Assembly: GCA_022113835.1 (NCBI GenBank)
Contig: JAILWY010000007.1
Location: forward strand, 11,509,001 to 11,573,000
Length of the DNA stretch: 64,000 bases
Source: Atopsyche davidsoni
Lineage: Eukaryota > Arthropoda > Insecta > Trichoptera > Hydrobiosidae
Direction: 5' to 3'
Position numbers and translations under genes: made by a program. This document shows, piece after piece, positions 41,801 to 53,500 of the stretch. The notes beneath the pieces were generated by a model. That model was not told the origin of the DNA. It searched no databases and worked only from the letters and a program-made list of their open reading frames with translations. Positions within the stretch are counted from its first letter, which is position 1, and every line of letters begins with the position of its first letter.

Positions 41801-44487
41801 GCATGGGTAAATAAATACGCATCCTGATTAACATTAATCTAAAATTAATATAATTTAATGGTGTCATTTTTCAAAGCAGATCTAGGTTAACAGTTTCATT
41901 ATGACGTCATATGCTGTTTTCATATTATGAGGCTTTTTATGCATAGAAGGACAAATCTAAACTATAAAAGAGTACTATAACGCTATTACGTCAATAGACT
42001 GTATTATCTTCTGAAATATATCTATTGAACAAATTTCTACTATAAGATTATAAATATTATAGTATAGCAACGAAGACCATATTTTACTATGTTGAAAATT
42101 TATTATATTTTAAGCGAGTGTCATCAATCATTAAGTGAGTGTTTTCAAGTGACTTAATTGACAAAAATATAAAAAAAAAAACAAAATGGTTTCCTCGTCC
42201 CCGAGCACAAAAGAGAAACGATCGCTTGAAACGAGGCTGCAGTACAATAAGGTGAGAAATAAATATATTTTCTATGGCGTTTTAATATTATCTATTGCGA
42301 AGAAGTATAGGGTGTCCAAAAAGAGTATCGGGTGAATGTGAATTTTTCTGCGAAAATTTTTGGGCCCAGAGTTGCAGGAGTTTCCGGGTTTCAACTCAAG
42401 AACGTGGTTTCAACAAGACCACTTGCCATACATCCATCCATTTCACGTAATGTAACATCAACTGGCCTCCCAGAAGCCCCGACCTTAGCCCTCTTGACTA
42501 TTTCGTATGGGGATACCTTAAAAGTAGGGTTTATGGGAATAATCCGACGAACCTAACGGAATTGAAACAAAACATCAGGTCAGAAATGGCAGCAATATCG
42601 AGGGCTATGTGTCAGCGTGTTATCAGCAATCTTCGTTCCAGATTAGAAGAGTGCCAGCAGCGCGTAACGGTCACCATTTGGATAACATCATCTTTTCGAA
42701 AAAAAATTCCATTTTGTATTCTTATAATCCACAATTAAAAAAAATACTCGATTACTGGTAGTTTTTGTTTTACTGAACTAACAAATACCCGATACTCTCT
42801 TTGGACACACTGTATATTTAAGCAAAAATACTTTAACGCGTCAAAAAATTGGGTACATCACTAAAATATTATTTCAGTAATGGAAGAAACTCAATCTAGT
42901 TACTTACTTTTCACTTCTGATTGAAGAGATTACAAATATATATATATATATATATAAAATATTTTTCCCATACGAAGAAATAAATATCGCAAGCGAGTAC
43001 CACCGCGTGACTGCAGGAATCTGTCGCGTTTGCCGTCACGTCATGTCACGTCACGTCACATCACGCCACTAGAACTTGCCTAGAAAAGCGTGAATTCAAA
43101 AAGTGCACTTGCCTCACGCGCTCACGCTAACGTGACGTGACGTAGCGTGATTGGAACAACTAGACTCGAGCATCGGCTTACATAACAGTCGCCATTCTCA
43201 CGGCAGCGGCATTATCTCTCCGCACCGCCGGCTCTCAAACGGTGTTCCGCGAAATCACTGAGTGCGGCAGTATTAAAAAAAAAAAAATCCATTCGGGAAC
43301 AAAACAAGGAAACTTGCTTGCCAAGTGTCTTAATTCCTCATACTCTTAACAGAGTAGTGCGGTTAGCGGTTGGTTATTTAATATTCAATGACACCGCTCG
43401 CGGAATAATAATTAAAAAAACGTTTCAATGTGTTTACTTAAAATGTAAGAGGAGTGCCCCTTATCACAAGAGGAAAAGAATAAAAATATACAGAATCGTG
43501 CTATTGCTTGTTTTCATGTAAAATTAAATTTAAGATTACGAAAAAAGTTTATATTGCTTGTACGCCCTGTACGATATTTGCCAATTGTACAGTAAAAATA
43601 CGAAATATATTATAATAATAATGTAAAGTCAAAATTTGACATGAACCAACACTACTTGTACAGTTACGAAAAATATGTCGAATTTAATTTTTTAAAAATT
43701 AAAATAAACATTGAGGGATTTAAAGTTTGGGAAGCGCTGCGTCCACTCCACATTATTCAGAATTTAATTATATTTTCAAACAATCTCATTAAAGCCTTCC
43801 CACCCCCGCCGGGTGTCGTGGATTGTCACGGCAGGTCCCCCTAATTAAACTGAAAACCGTGTAAATCGAAATCGTAGATTTTTGTACGTAAAACCGTGTA
43901 AATCGAAAACAAACTAAAATGTGCATATACTGTTATTTATTTCAACGTAAAAATAACGGTTTATTCATAAAATGTCATACATATAAAGGTATATGTATTT
44001 TATTCATTTTCTTATACATTCAGAAATTTTTTATTACAGTTAACACTTTTGTAGACATGTAATCTTTTTTTTCTGATTGGTATGATGTCTTAAAACAATT
44101 GTGTTTTGTTTTTGGTCAAATCTTTGTAGACCTCGTCGTATTGAGTCAATCGTTTATTATAATAACATCTCGCTGAAATAAGTGAGCTCATTGAAAATTT
44201 CAGACTTCTCATCATCAGGATCACTGTCACGATCGTTTGTACCACTAATCATGCCTCCGCAACCCTGAACTTTGAAGCTTCAGAATAAATGGAATTCAGA
44301 ATAGAATTGAATAAAAAAATTACTAAAAATATAAGCGTCAGTATTAACAAGCGAATAGAATAAAAAATATATATCCAAACCGTGTAAATCGAGGGTCAGA
44401 TGTAACGAGATTTATAACAGAGCGAATTCGAACAAAACAGCACAGTACAGTACAGTAGCGCTGAGAGTGAAAGTTTGTATTTGATTG

Positions 44488-44523
<36 letters not shown>

Positions 44524-47500
44524 AAAATATTTATGGTAATGAAAAGTGTGCTGTCTAAGGAAAATTATATCCTGGCTTGAGTTGTAGCAATGCTAGGATT
44601 GCGGAGCCTCCCGCGAAGGTTGCTGCCGATAAGTTTTTTCGCTGTCGGGTTTTCTCTTCCGGAAAATCGAGCATAAGTTCTTAATGAAAATCGTGTAGGG
44701 GATAAGCTCGCTTCTCTGAGGAATAATTAATTTGTTAAGTAAATAAAAGAGGGAAGCCTTGCGAGAAATCCCACTCGGATAAAATCGATAACCATACGAA
44801 GAGCGATGGCGGTACATGCTTCTTTACAGCACAAGAGTACACAAATATTCATTGTGTACGCTTACATCTCCTTACTATTGTGAATATTTACTTTTAGCTA
44901 TATGCAACAAGCTCAATTTATAAGCTGTTTTATTCATTGAATAAAATATTCAATATTTTTTACAGAAAGTACTATGTGAAACTCCATTTTGATATTCTTT
45001 ACTTTCACCAACTTTTACTGTTGGCATGTTTAAAAATGCAACAAATAATGTGTAAGATGTTTTTAATGATATTTTAAGCGTGTGTAGTCGGCTTCAATAA
45101 GCATCGGTAACAATTGAAGTGATCAATATCGTCGTAAAGCCGTTTCGCTTATTGATATTAGACATTTAAAAGTAACCATATAACATTTGATAGACCTTGG
45201 AACTGCAATGTTATAAAATGTCATTTCTCAAATAAAATATGATTTACTGTGAAGCGTGCTCGGTGGCCTTGAGATATTTTTATCGGCAAGTTTCTTATCG
45301 CCTCAGCGGCAACTAAAATACTATCCGAGATTTTTTTTTCGTAGTTTATTGTACAATAATATGTAAAGATTAAAATATCTTCGAAGTACTTGTCCGGCTT
45401 GAAGAACCAATACTTAAAACGAGTAACTGTTGTGTTATGTACGATTATAGGTAACAATATGTCAATATTGAAAGATTTGTATTGACTTGGAAAAGACTGG
45501 TTATCCGGCTCGAAGGACCGACCAGGATATTGCCTCCAGGTTTTGAGAGAAGTTTTAAAGATACGATTTTAACATTTCCTCTCTGTTGTCTCCAGGAGCA
45601 GATAAGGAAGCGCAAGGAGGAGGAGGAGCGCATCGCGGCCCAGAATGAGTTCCTCCGCAACAGCCTGCGCGGCTCCCGGAAGTTGCAGGCTCTCGAGGAT
45701 TCGCGCTCCACGGACAGCGGCCAGTCCAGCCCCCAGTACCGCGGCCAGGTCAACGACGGCTACTCCGACGACGAGGATGTCCTCGCCCATGACGACGTCC
45801 ACAGGATTGTCGGTAAGCCCACCACTTAAGGGTCTCTTTACGGCGGCAACCGCCCGCCTCCGTCGAGTGACAAATCGTAAAAAGTGCCACATTCTCGTAA
45901 ATATTTAGCTAATAATACTTTTGAATAATTTACCAAAATATCACGAAAATACTAATGTATGTCTTTCACAATACATACAAAAAAAATTTGATAAAATAAT
46001 AGTAATAACAATAATAATAAATATAGTTTTGTCAAACACTGTAGAATGTCGAGCCAAGCTCGACATAGGATTTAGCGTGAATAAACGCGATGTCGAGTCC
46101 AGCTCGACATAGGAGTTCAAAGGGTTAATAGATGTCGAGTCTTGTACAGCGTTAAATCACCCAAAAATGAGACACCGAGAAATGAATTGGCGTCATCCCT
46201 GCTTGGTGTCTTATGAAAGACTTTTAAATGTTTAGGACTCTTGGAACAGGGACATGACGAATCTCCAAATTCCTACACTTCAATCGGAAAAACACATATT
46301 TATCATATTAAAAGAAAATATTCTGTTCGGAAGAAGGAATGTATCTAACTTTTTGCATTTAAATTTTTCTGATTGGTGCAGTCGATTTTTCGCAAAACGG
46401 ACCAGAAAATGATCAAAAAAACTCGAGTATGGCACTTGGGCCCTTAATACTAGGGGGTCTAGATCTAATGATTTGTTGGCTCGGTAGTTAGTTCAGTTCT
46501 TAATTGGAATGACTACAGACTAATCACGTCCTCTGTAAGGCTGCGTGTTATCACCGAGACGTGAACACGCTCAATAGGAGAGAAACTGCAGTTGATGAAG
46601 CCAAGCAGCGGCACACAATGGACTAACGACTGCAGCAACGCAAATAGGAAACTTCGCACTTTTATTTCGGCATCACAATGTGTCGTTAAGCTTGTAATTA
46701 CGCACTGACGTAACGAGTCTTCGCCGGCGACAAACAACTACTAACAGCCGCCTGTTCGTGGATCGAAAGTACTCCAGCTGGCAGCAATGGACACAATGCG
46801 CTCCTTTCACATTCACAGTCTCCGAGGGCGGCGAGACAATGGGGTCCACACCCAGCACCCGTGATCTCTGCCGCGAATCGAATCGGTATTAACCTATTGA
46901 AGAGATTGTTTGCGTTTCGTACGGTCAAAGGTGAAAATGTGTGAACATTGCAAAAAAACATCGACTCTGCGAAAAAAGAAAATTGATTTTGTATATATTC
47001 GCATTTTATAACTTGGAGGACCGATACTTGCGTTGCGTCTGGTTTGCTTGAAACGGATAAGGTGAGAATGTGTGAATATTGCAAAGAATAACAAAACATA
47101 CTGTAAAACATATTTTACTATTACTATACTGATCATCCGACTCGAAAAACTAACAATAACACTGCCTACAGGTTTGAATAGAAAATATTTATTAATTTAT
47201 TTATAAAACTGCCTTGAAAGCTTAGATTTAATATATATGTATTTTTATTCACTTGATAAAATATCTCTATTGAAAGGTCAGGTGTAGAAAACACTACGAA
47301 AAACTGAAACTTGAAGGGAAAGATTATTTTATATAAAATATAAATAAAGGTTTTTTCAACCATTTTCTAGCCTTCTTCCCAAAATTCGCACCCCGCAATG
47401 CACAATATCAACTTCATATTATTTTAAAGAAACCACCCGTAATGTAAATCAGGCAGATTTTTATGTGGAAACCTGAAAGTCAAAAAGCCTATTAAGACCC

Positions 47501-50500
47501 GTCGTAGTTCTTTTATTTCCTCATTTTTTATATTTTCACACTGTTTGTGCTAAGGGTGCACGTGAAATTAAACAGGGGATAAAGCAGATAGTCGAAACAG
47601 CAGCGAGTTACAATAAACGGTTTTTTTGGTGTTGCTTATTCTACATCAGACATATTACATTGCTCCTAACGCTATATAACAGTTCGCCCACATGTTGTAA
47701 GCGCTGGACATAACTGTAGTCGAGTGGTTGACATAGCTGCCTACTGACCACGAGGTCACCTGAGCTCAAGTAGAATATTCAAAAAATAAAAAAAGCCATA
47801 TTTATAGGATTTTAAAGTATATTAGTATGCAATACGGCTTCGTGGTCGGTTGTAATTGTAAAAATGACAGTTATAAGTTGAATTGCTTAAATAGTGGCAA
47901 ACACCCTTACCATTGAGGTGTCAATGTGCCCTTTATTGGTTTTGAGTTTTGAAAAGGAATAGTTTATTAGTACAAGTTTTAAGTCAGATGCAGCTCCAAT
48001 CGTTTTTTAAGATACATCTGCTTCATCCCTGAAGGTTTTCTACTCTTACAGGTCAATGGTCATTGTTTTCACGTTATTTGACTTTGGATGTCCCCGCTAT
48101 TGTTATAAACATGCAAAGGTCATTAAATTATACTGTTTAAATAAATTATCGCGTCCAGGTAAACAATACCTGCGGATCAAACAATACGCGCCCGCATGTG
48201 GGCCCGGGCAGCCTCGGGAGTGGGCCGACTGCGGTGATCTGCACTCACAATGGTATTGTTGCCTGCAGTGTCGGTAGGATGTGCCGTGCCGCTCTGGCGG
48301 ACTCCATTCAGCCCGTCGGAAGTGTCCATCGCCATTTTGGAAAAAATACCTGCTGTCAGCGATGCCGCGTTGCAGGTTCGCGCAATTTCGCAGACCCCTC
48401 GAAGTAACGCGGGGCTTACGAGATGTGGCTTACGCGGTTAAATATGTGCATGCAACCAACAACCGAGCGGTCTTCTTAACTAAAAAAAAAACATCCTGTA
48501 TACGAAGATGCCATTGGCTAGTTACAAATTGCTTGCCGGTTTCTGTGCTTCGTGCGCAGACTGCTTAAGTCATTCCTTATAAAATCAATTATATTGCCAG
48601 TTGAACTTTTTAAGTTCACAAATCAGAATTGCAAGCTGGCTGCGTAGACTAATTATTAATTCAATTTAGTGATTGTAAGACTTCGGAAATAATTGGAGTC
48701 TTTTTAATAAGCCAATTGTTCCGAAATCCTCTTACCTTATATTTAAAATAATCCAATTAATTTTACTTACAAATCGTATTTTATGCTCTCTCCAATAATC
48801 GCGAGACTTCACTGACACAATAAAAAAATACTTCAAATTAACTAATTGAAAGAATATACCAAGACTCTTAAACAATTATTCAAAACATATAAATCGATTT
48901 ACGATAAACTTTTTAGACTACGTTATACTGCAAAAACATTTACACACTATGAGAAGAATTGAAGCGGCAGTAATGAGGCTATATAGGAGAATCCTTAAAA
49001 CACCATGGGTTGACCGCCTCACAGAAAAAAAAACTCTTGACGATGGTAAAGAAGCGGAAGGTCTCACATTTTAACCGCATTTTTCGTAACAGTAAATGCA
49101 GCAGCTGATTGTCCAAGGAAAAGTCAAAGAAAAAAGTTTACGTAGCCCAGAATAGAAATATGTTCGATGAAACGGTCATCAGCCTCCTATGAGGAGAGGC
49201 ACCAGAAGAAGAAGAAGCTGTTTCAGGCCTAGGGATGATATACGGCTGGTATATTTACAGTTCATTGGGCCGGGGCTTGGGAAGGCCTGCTCGATGAGCG
49301 GCCGAGCGCGCGCCAGGAATTGGAATATCAAACAATGGTCGATCATTTTATTATCAAAACGTGAAGCGCGTGGAATGTCCGCCGGTGATGTGTCGCGAGC
49401 TGGCTCATGTCAGGCTGCCAGTGCGATGATTCAATGTGCTCCTGAAACTGATTTGGACACGATGATAAGCCGCGATGGCAGCTGAAAATGTAGTCGGAAT
49501 CAGCATGCAATCGCATTTATTCCATCAAAAAGTAGGCTAGCGTTTTTTTTTATATCATCACGATGCTTTGTAGTGTTACGAATAATTACTGTAGTTACGT
49601 CGACAAACAATTCCTTCAGGCCTTTATTTTATTAAAAATATAAATATGCGGTTTATTTCAACCTCAAAGGAGGTTGGCGACCGTTTCACTGAGCATATAG
49701 AGTAGTGGGTCCCCGGGTCCTTCTAAACCGCAGTTTTATATTGAAAGGAAAAGTCTGCGTTTTGCTGCTGCCTAATAGCATTATTATATAATCCTTTCCT
49801 TACAAACCTCTGACGTTACTCTGATACTCCTTCTGCAGCAGGCTGCAGAAACAATACCAACTCGACAAGGTACTTCCAGAGCACATCTCTCCACAATCAT
49901 TCCATTAGCGATCCTTTACACACGCTGAGGGTACAAACTGCTAGCGTCCTTTCATTACTGTAAAAAATCGTAATTTTTTTGTATAATTGCAACAAAATGA
50001 ATATATAATATAAATAAAATTTAAATGCAATATATAATAGGGTCGGGTGAATTTCGCGCCAAAATTACAATTGGCGCGGGCAATTATTTGGGTTTCGCGC
50101 GCAAAATCAGAGTTAGTTTAAAATGTCGATATCTTTTGAAATATGGGTTCGATTGAAATGAAACTTTCGGTTTCTTGTGTTAAAAATAAAAGTGTATTCA
50201 CTCTCAGACATTTTTTATCTATTTGATCCACCGATTTTGAGCCGACTTAAGTCCACTACTCCATTGCTGATCGCATTTAGATCGATTACACACGCACAGA
50301 GTACAGAATGCAATCGAGGTTATTTATCAATATTCAATCGGAATTCTAGTTTAATATTTTGATTACTTCTCATATGATTGCTCAGAAATTTGCGCTCGCA
50401 AAGATCTGGGCTGGACTGGAGGTGGAGTGGTGGATGAGGCGGTGCCAGCCAAGGGGAGGTTGTTCAGTGGTGGTTGTGTTTTGGTTGCAGAGTATGCGGA

Positions 50501-53500
50501 GCTGCAGGCGGCGCTGCAGCGGATCCAGTCGGCGCTGTCTGCGGGAGGGGCGAGTGCCCTGGCGGCCCGGGCTGGGGCCGCGGCCCGCCGGTTGCAGGGC
50601 GCGCCCCTGGCTGCGGCGCTGGCCCTCCACGCCGCCGCCCGCGCCGGCCCCCGCCCCCTGCCCGCCCCTCGCACCCCTCGCGCCCGCCACCTCGCCAAGG
50701 ACGTGAGTCGCCTCGGAGCCCCCTGCGACTCCAATACCCTGCCCTGTATACTCAAAATAGACAAGTTGTACCGTGTGCAGCGAATATCGGTAGTTTTTTG
50801 TGATATTTCGCTGATAAATCGAGGCTTCGCCGGTGCCTCCGCGACCGAATACAACCAAAGCGTTGACAGACGGCAAAGACGCGTATTCAATCAACGTATA
50901 CAGATGTCATTATATCTAGAATATTACACGGCATTATATATATATTAAATTATATATAACTTCGAATATCGCCTGCAGCCACAACAGCTGTTCGAGCGCA
51001 GCCATCTTTGATTCGGGAATTGCCGCGATGGCCGCCCTCGAACAGCTGACCGGGCATCGCTCATAGCCCCTCACCGCAAGGGTTGCAAGCAGAAATAAAT
51101 ATCGATTTGCAGAATTTAATTAGTAATTAATTAATCCACGGACAAAATAAATATTTTCGCATTACATTTAAATACAGCAAAAAAAAATGAAATACGCTTT
51201 GAGCCATTATTAAGTTGCATATTGTGTACAAGCGCTCCACACACATACCAACAAATTGCCCTCTCGTTTAACAAATTGAACAAGGATGTGTGTATCTTTG
51301 ATGGGTCCATTTTCGATTTTTTTTGATAATACAATAGCCTTAAGAAAACATATACAAACTCAGTTTTTTAAACAACTTCATCGTTTTATTATTTTCCAAA
51401 TATATCAATAAATTAAAATTTTTCAGCAACTCAAGCTTTGACATACAAACAACACGTCTGTAATTTGTTTTATTTGACGGAATGAAAAATATAACTCCAA
51501 CTTGTCAAGGGCTTGTCAATATTTAACATTAAAGAATCAACACTTGTCACAGCATAATGTTTATAAACCGGTACACCCGACAGTCTGACATTCTGTTTTC
51601 ATCAACTCCTCCGTTTCGATGACAATACCTACTCACATTTGCAACAATAATATCAAAATGACAACTTCATGCATCTGATGAAAAAGGACAGTTCAATTTC
51701 ATTCAAGCTCTGAATCACAATCCTCAGTCAACGTGGAAAATAACTGACTTTATATGGCTTATTGCCAAAAGGTAGAAAAAACTTTTAAGTAGATACATAT
51801 TTAAAAACAAAGCATCAGTATTTTATAAATAAGAAAAATGTGCCAACGTTGTTTTCAATCTGGTAAAACTTAAAGTAATAATTATGTAAAGTACAGTGCT
51901 GTGTGACAATTTAATTTATTAGCTACGGTCTACTTAATATAAAAATTGTGTGAATCTAGTTTTGTGGAATTCTGTTATAATGACAATGCTATCTTAACGC
52001 CATCCAAGCCTAATCTAACCTAACCATACCTTTTCGATTTCTTGTTTGCGAGTAAAGAGCCTATTGTTACCATTTTATATTTTCTTTTCTTTGTTGAATA
52101 CCACGATGAGTTAAATTATTTATGCATCATTGTCAATATTTATTTCTTTGAATGCAATGGGCTACAATGAATTAAATTAATGACGCTTTTACAGAAAATG
52201 TAACGATATTGTTTATTACAAACCAATGAAAGCCAGCTATTATTATAGAACACACGTCTTATGTAAATTATGCATAACTGTGTGATGTATTTCAGTGCAT
52301 GGAAGTGTTGAGCAGCAGCAGTAGTCCCCTGGCGGCGGAGCTATGTAGCCTGCTGGGTGGCGACTGGATGGAGGCCCTCCTCATGGCGCACGATCAGGCC
52401 GCCTCGCTGCTGGACCCTGCCGTGCTGGGACGCCCACCCGCGCCTGAACCTCCACATGTCAAGGTCAGTCTGATATAAAGAAACAGCTAATAGCAAACAG
52501 ACTAGTGTAGCAAAGGTTGTCATGCATTATCGAGAATTTCAGCCAAGAACATTTGCCATTTTAAGTACTTTACTGAAGCAAACTCTGTTTTCTTTTATTC
52601 TTTTTAATGACGTATAAAAAGTACTTTTTTCTATTAATTAGAATTTGCATTATCATAAAATAATTGTTTGCAATGAAATTATTCATTAGTTTTAAACCTG
52701 TTTTTTCAAAGCCAACAATTCTCTTAGCTTTTGTAAATAAGATACAAAAAAGGCAATTATAACTAAAAACAGTTCGCTATTTTTGGCCTTTCATGTGCCA
52801 TCGCAAGAAATGATATCAAAGTCCATTTCCTCGCTACCGAATCAACTCTTGCCAAATAATACTACTCGTATTAGTTCCTAAAAGTATTGCTGCTAATTTT
52901 CTAGAAAATCTACTTCTAGGAATACTAGCTTTGATTTTGGTTTTATAAACTCATTTCATTTAAAGTACAATAGTATTTCAATTGAACTAAAATACTACAG
53001 CGTTTTCATCATAAACTATAGATAATTATTAGAAAGGTAATTTTATTGTATTGCTAATTTCAGAATCACGCCAACACAAATAACTTCAATCACACTGTGA
53101 TAACGGACGCAGGACCTCTGTCAATGCCCTCGGGAGACCTTCACGATGTAGAAGCCGGAGAACATATCAATATCATCAAGATAGAGAAAACCAATGAACC
53201 TCTAGGTATGTTATGATAGTTAACATTCAAAATACTATTTGTAACCTTACATTATATCCAATTCCTTATTTCCTTAAAATTTATTACAAATAAATTTTAA
53301 TTGCAATGTGAGAACTGCAAAAGATTGATTATTATAATATGTAAATTTTTTTTTTTTTTCTGTAAAATATCAGTTCATTATTATTAGTTGTTGAAGTCAC
53401 GAGCAATATTATGCAATATCAAAGGTTATGTGTATAACTAATGATTGCACGACTTTTTGTCATCTCTAGCATTAGCAAAAAATATTTTTTTTAATGTCAT

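Larger units (their letters stand above)
31803..41863. repeat. 10-kb inverted tandem array of a 403-bp tRNA-like unit
   Basis: Two tandem arrays of one 403-bp unit lie head to head around a 10-bp spacer (36459-36468). The spacing between successive units is exactly 403 bp at all 11 left-arm and 12 right-arm steps, so no indel has accumulated, and no substitution was noticed on reading. Each unit has one tRNA-like cloverleaf (75 nt) and about 328 bp of AT-rich DNA with no long ORF. The left arm shows it on the minus strand, the right arm on the plus strand. The array lies in the sdt intron 10535-45595. The unit resembles a tRNA-derived SINE head turned into a satellite; no other copy was seen in the window. 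Confidence 0.95.
41864..45595. other. Last part of the 35-kb sdt intron
   Basis: Holds the candidate alternative first exon (42186-42251), a mariner-like element (42308-42812), a CACGT-rich patch (43021-43150) and a Tigger-like remnant (43851-44410). 44411-45595 is AT-rich; nothing recognised. Confidence 0.65.
45813..50490. other. sdt intron, between exons d and e
   Basis: Holds small palindromes (46046-46110), degenerate repeats (46900-47180), a GC-rich non-coding patch at 48170-48470, a LINE fragment (48945-49218), another GC patch (49240-49485) and a LINE 3' fragment (49655-49950). No further exon recognised. Confidence 0.65.

Noticed and set aside
31803..41863. CRISPR-like or rDNA-like array
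   Set aside because: The units are uniform 403-bp tandem copies without unique spacers, in a eukaryotic intron; no rRNA sequence is present.
31803..41863. Hammerhead ribozyme in the tandem unit
   Set aside because: No CTGATGA core with a matching GAAA was found in the unit on either strand.
31803..41863. 25 functional tRNA genes
   Set aside because: The anticodon loop lacks U33 and the isotype does not fit the variable arm, so they are reported as tRNA-like only.
47700..47765. tRNA-like sequence with AGTCGAGTGG
   Set aside because: An A-box-like word is present but no acceptable B box or stems.
50363..50948. Long ORFs on both strands over the first L27 exon
   Set aside because: Caused by extreme GC content; only the EYAELQ frame fits the splice phases and the domain order.
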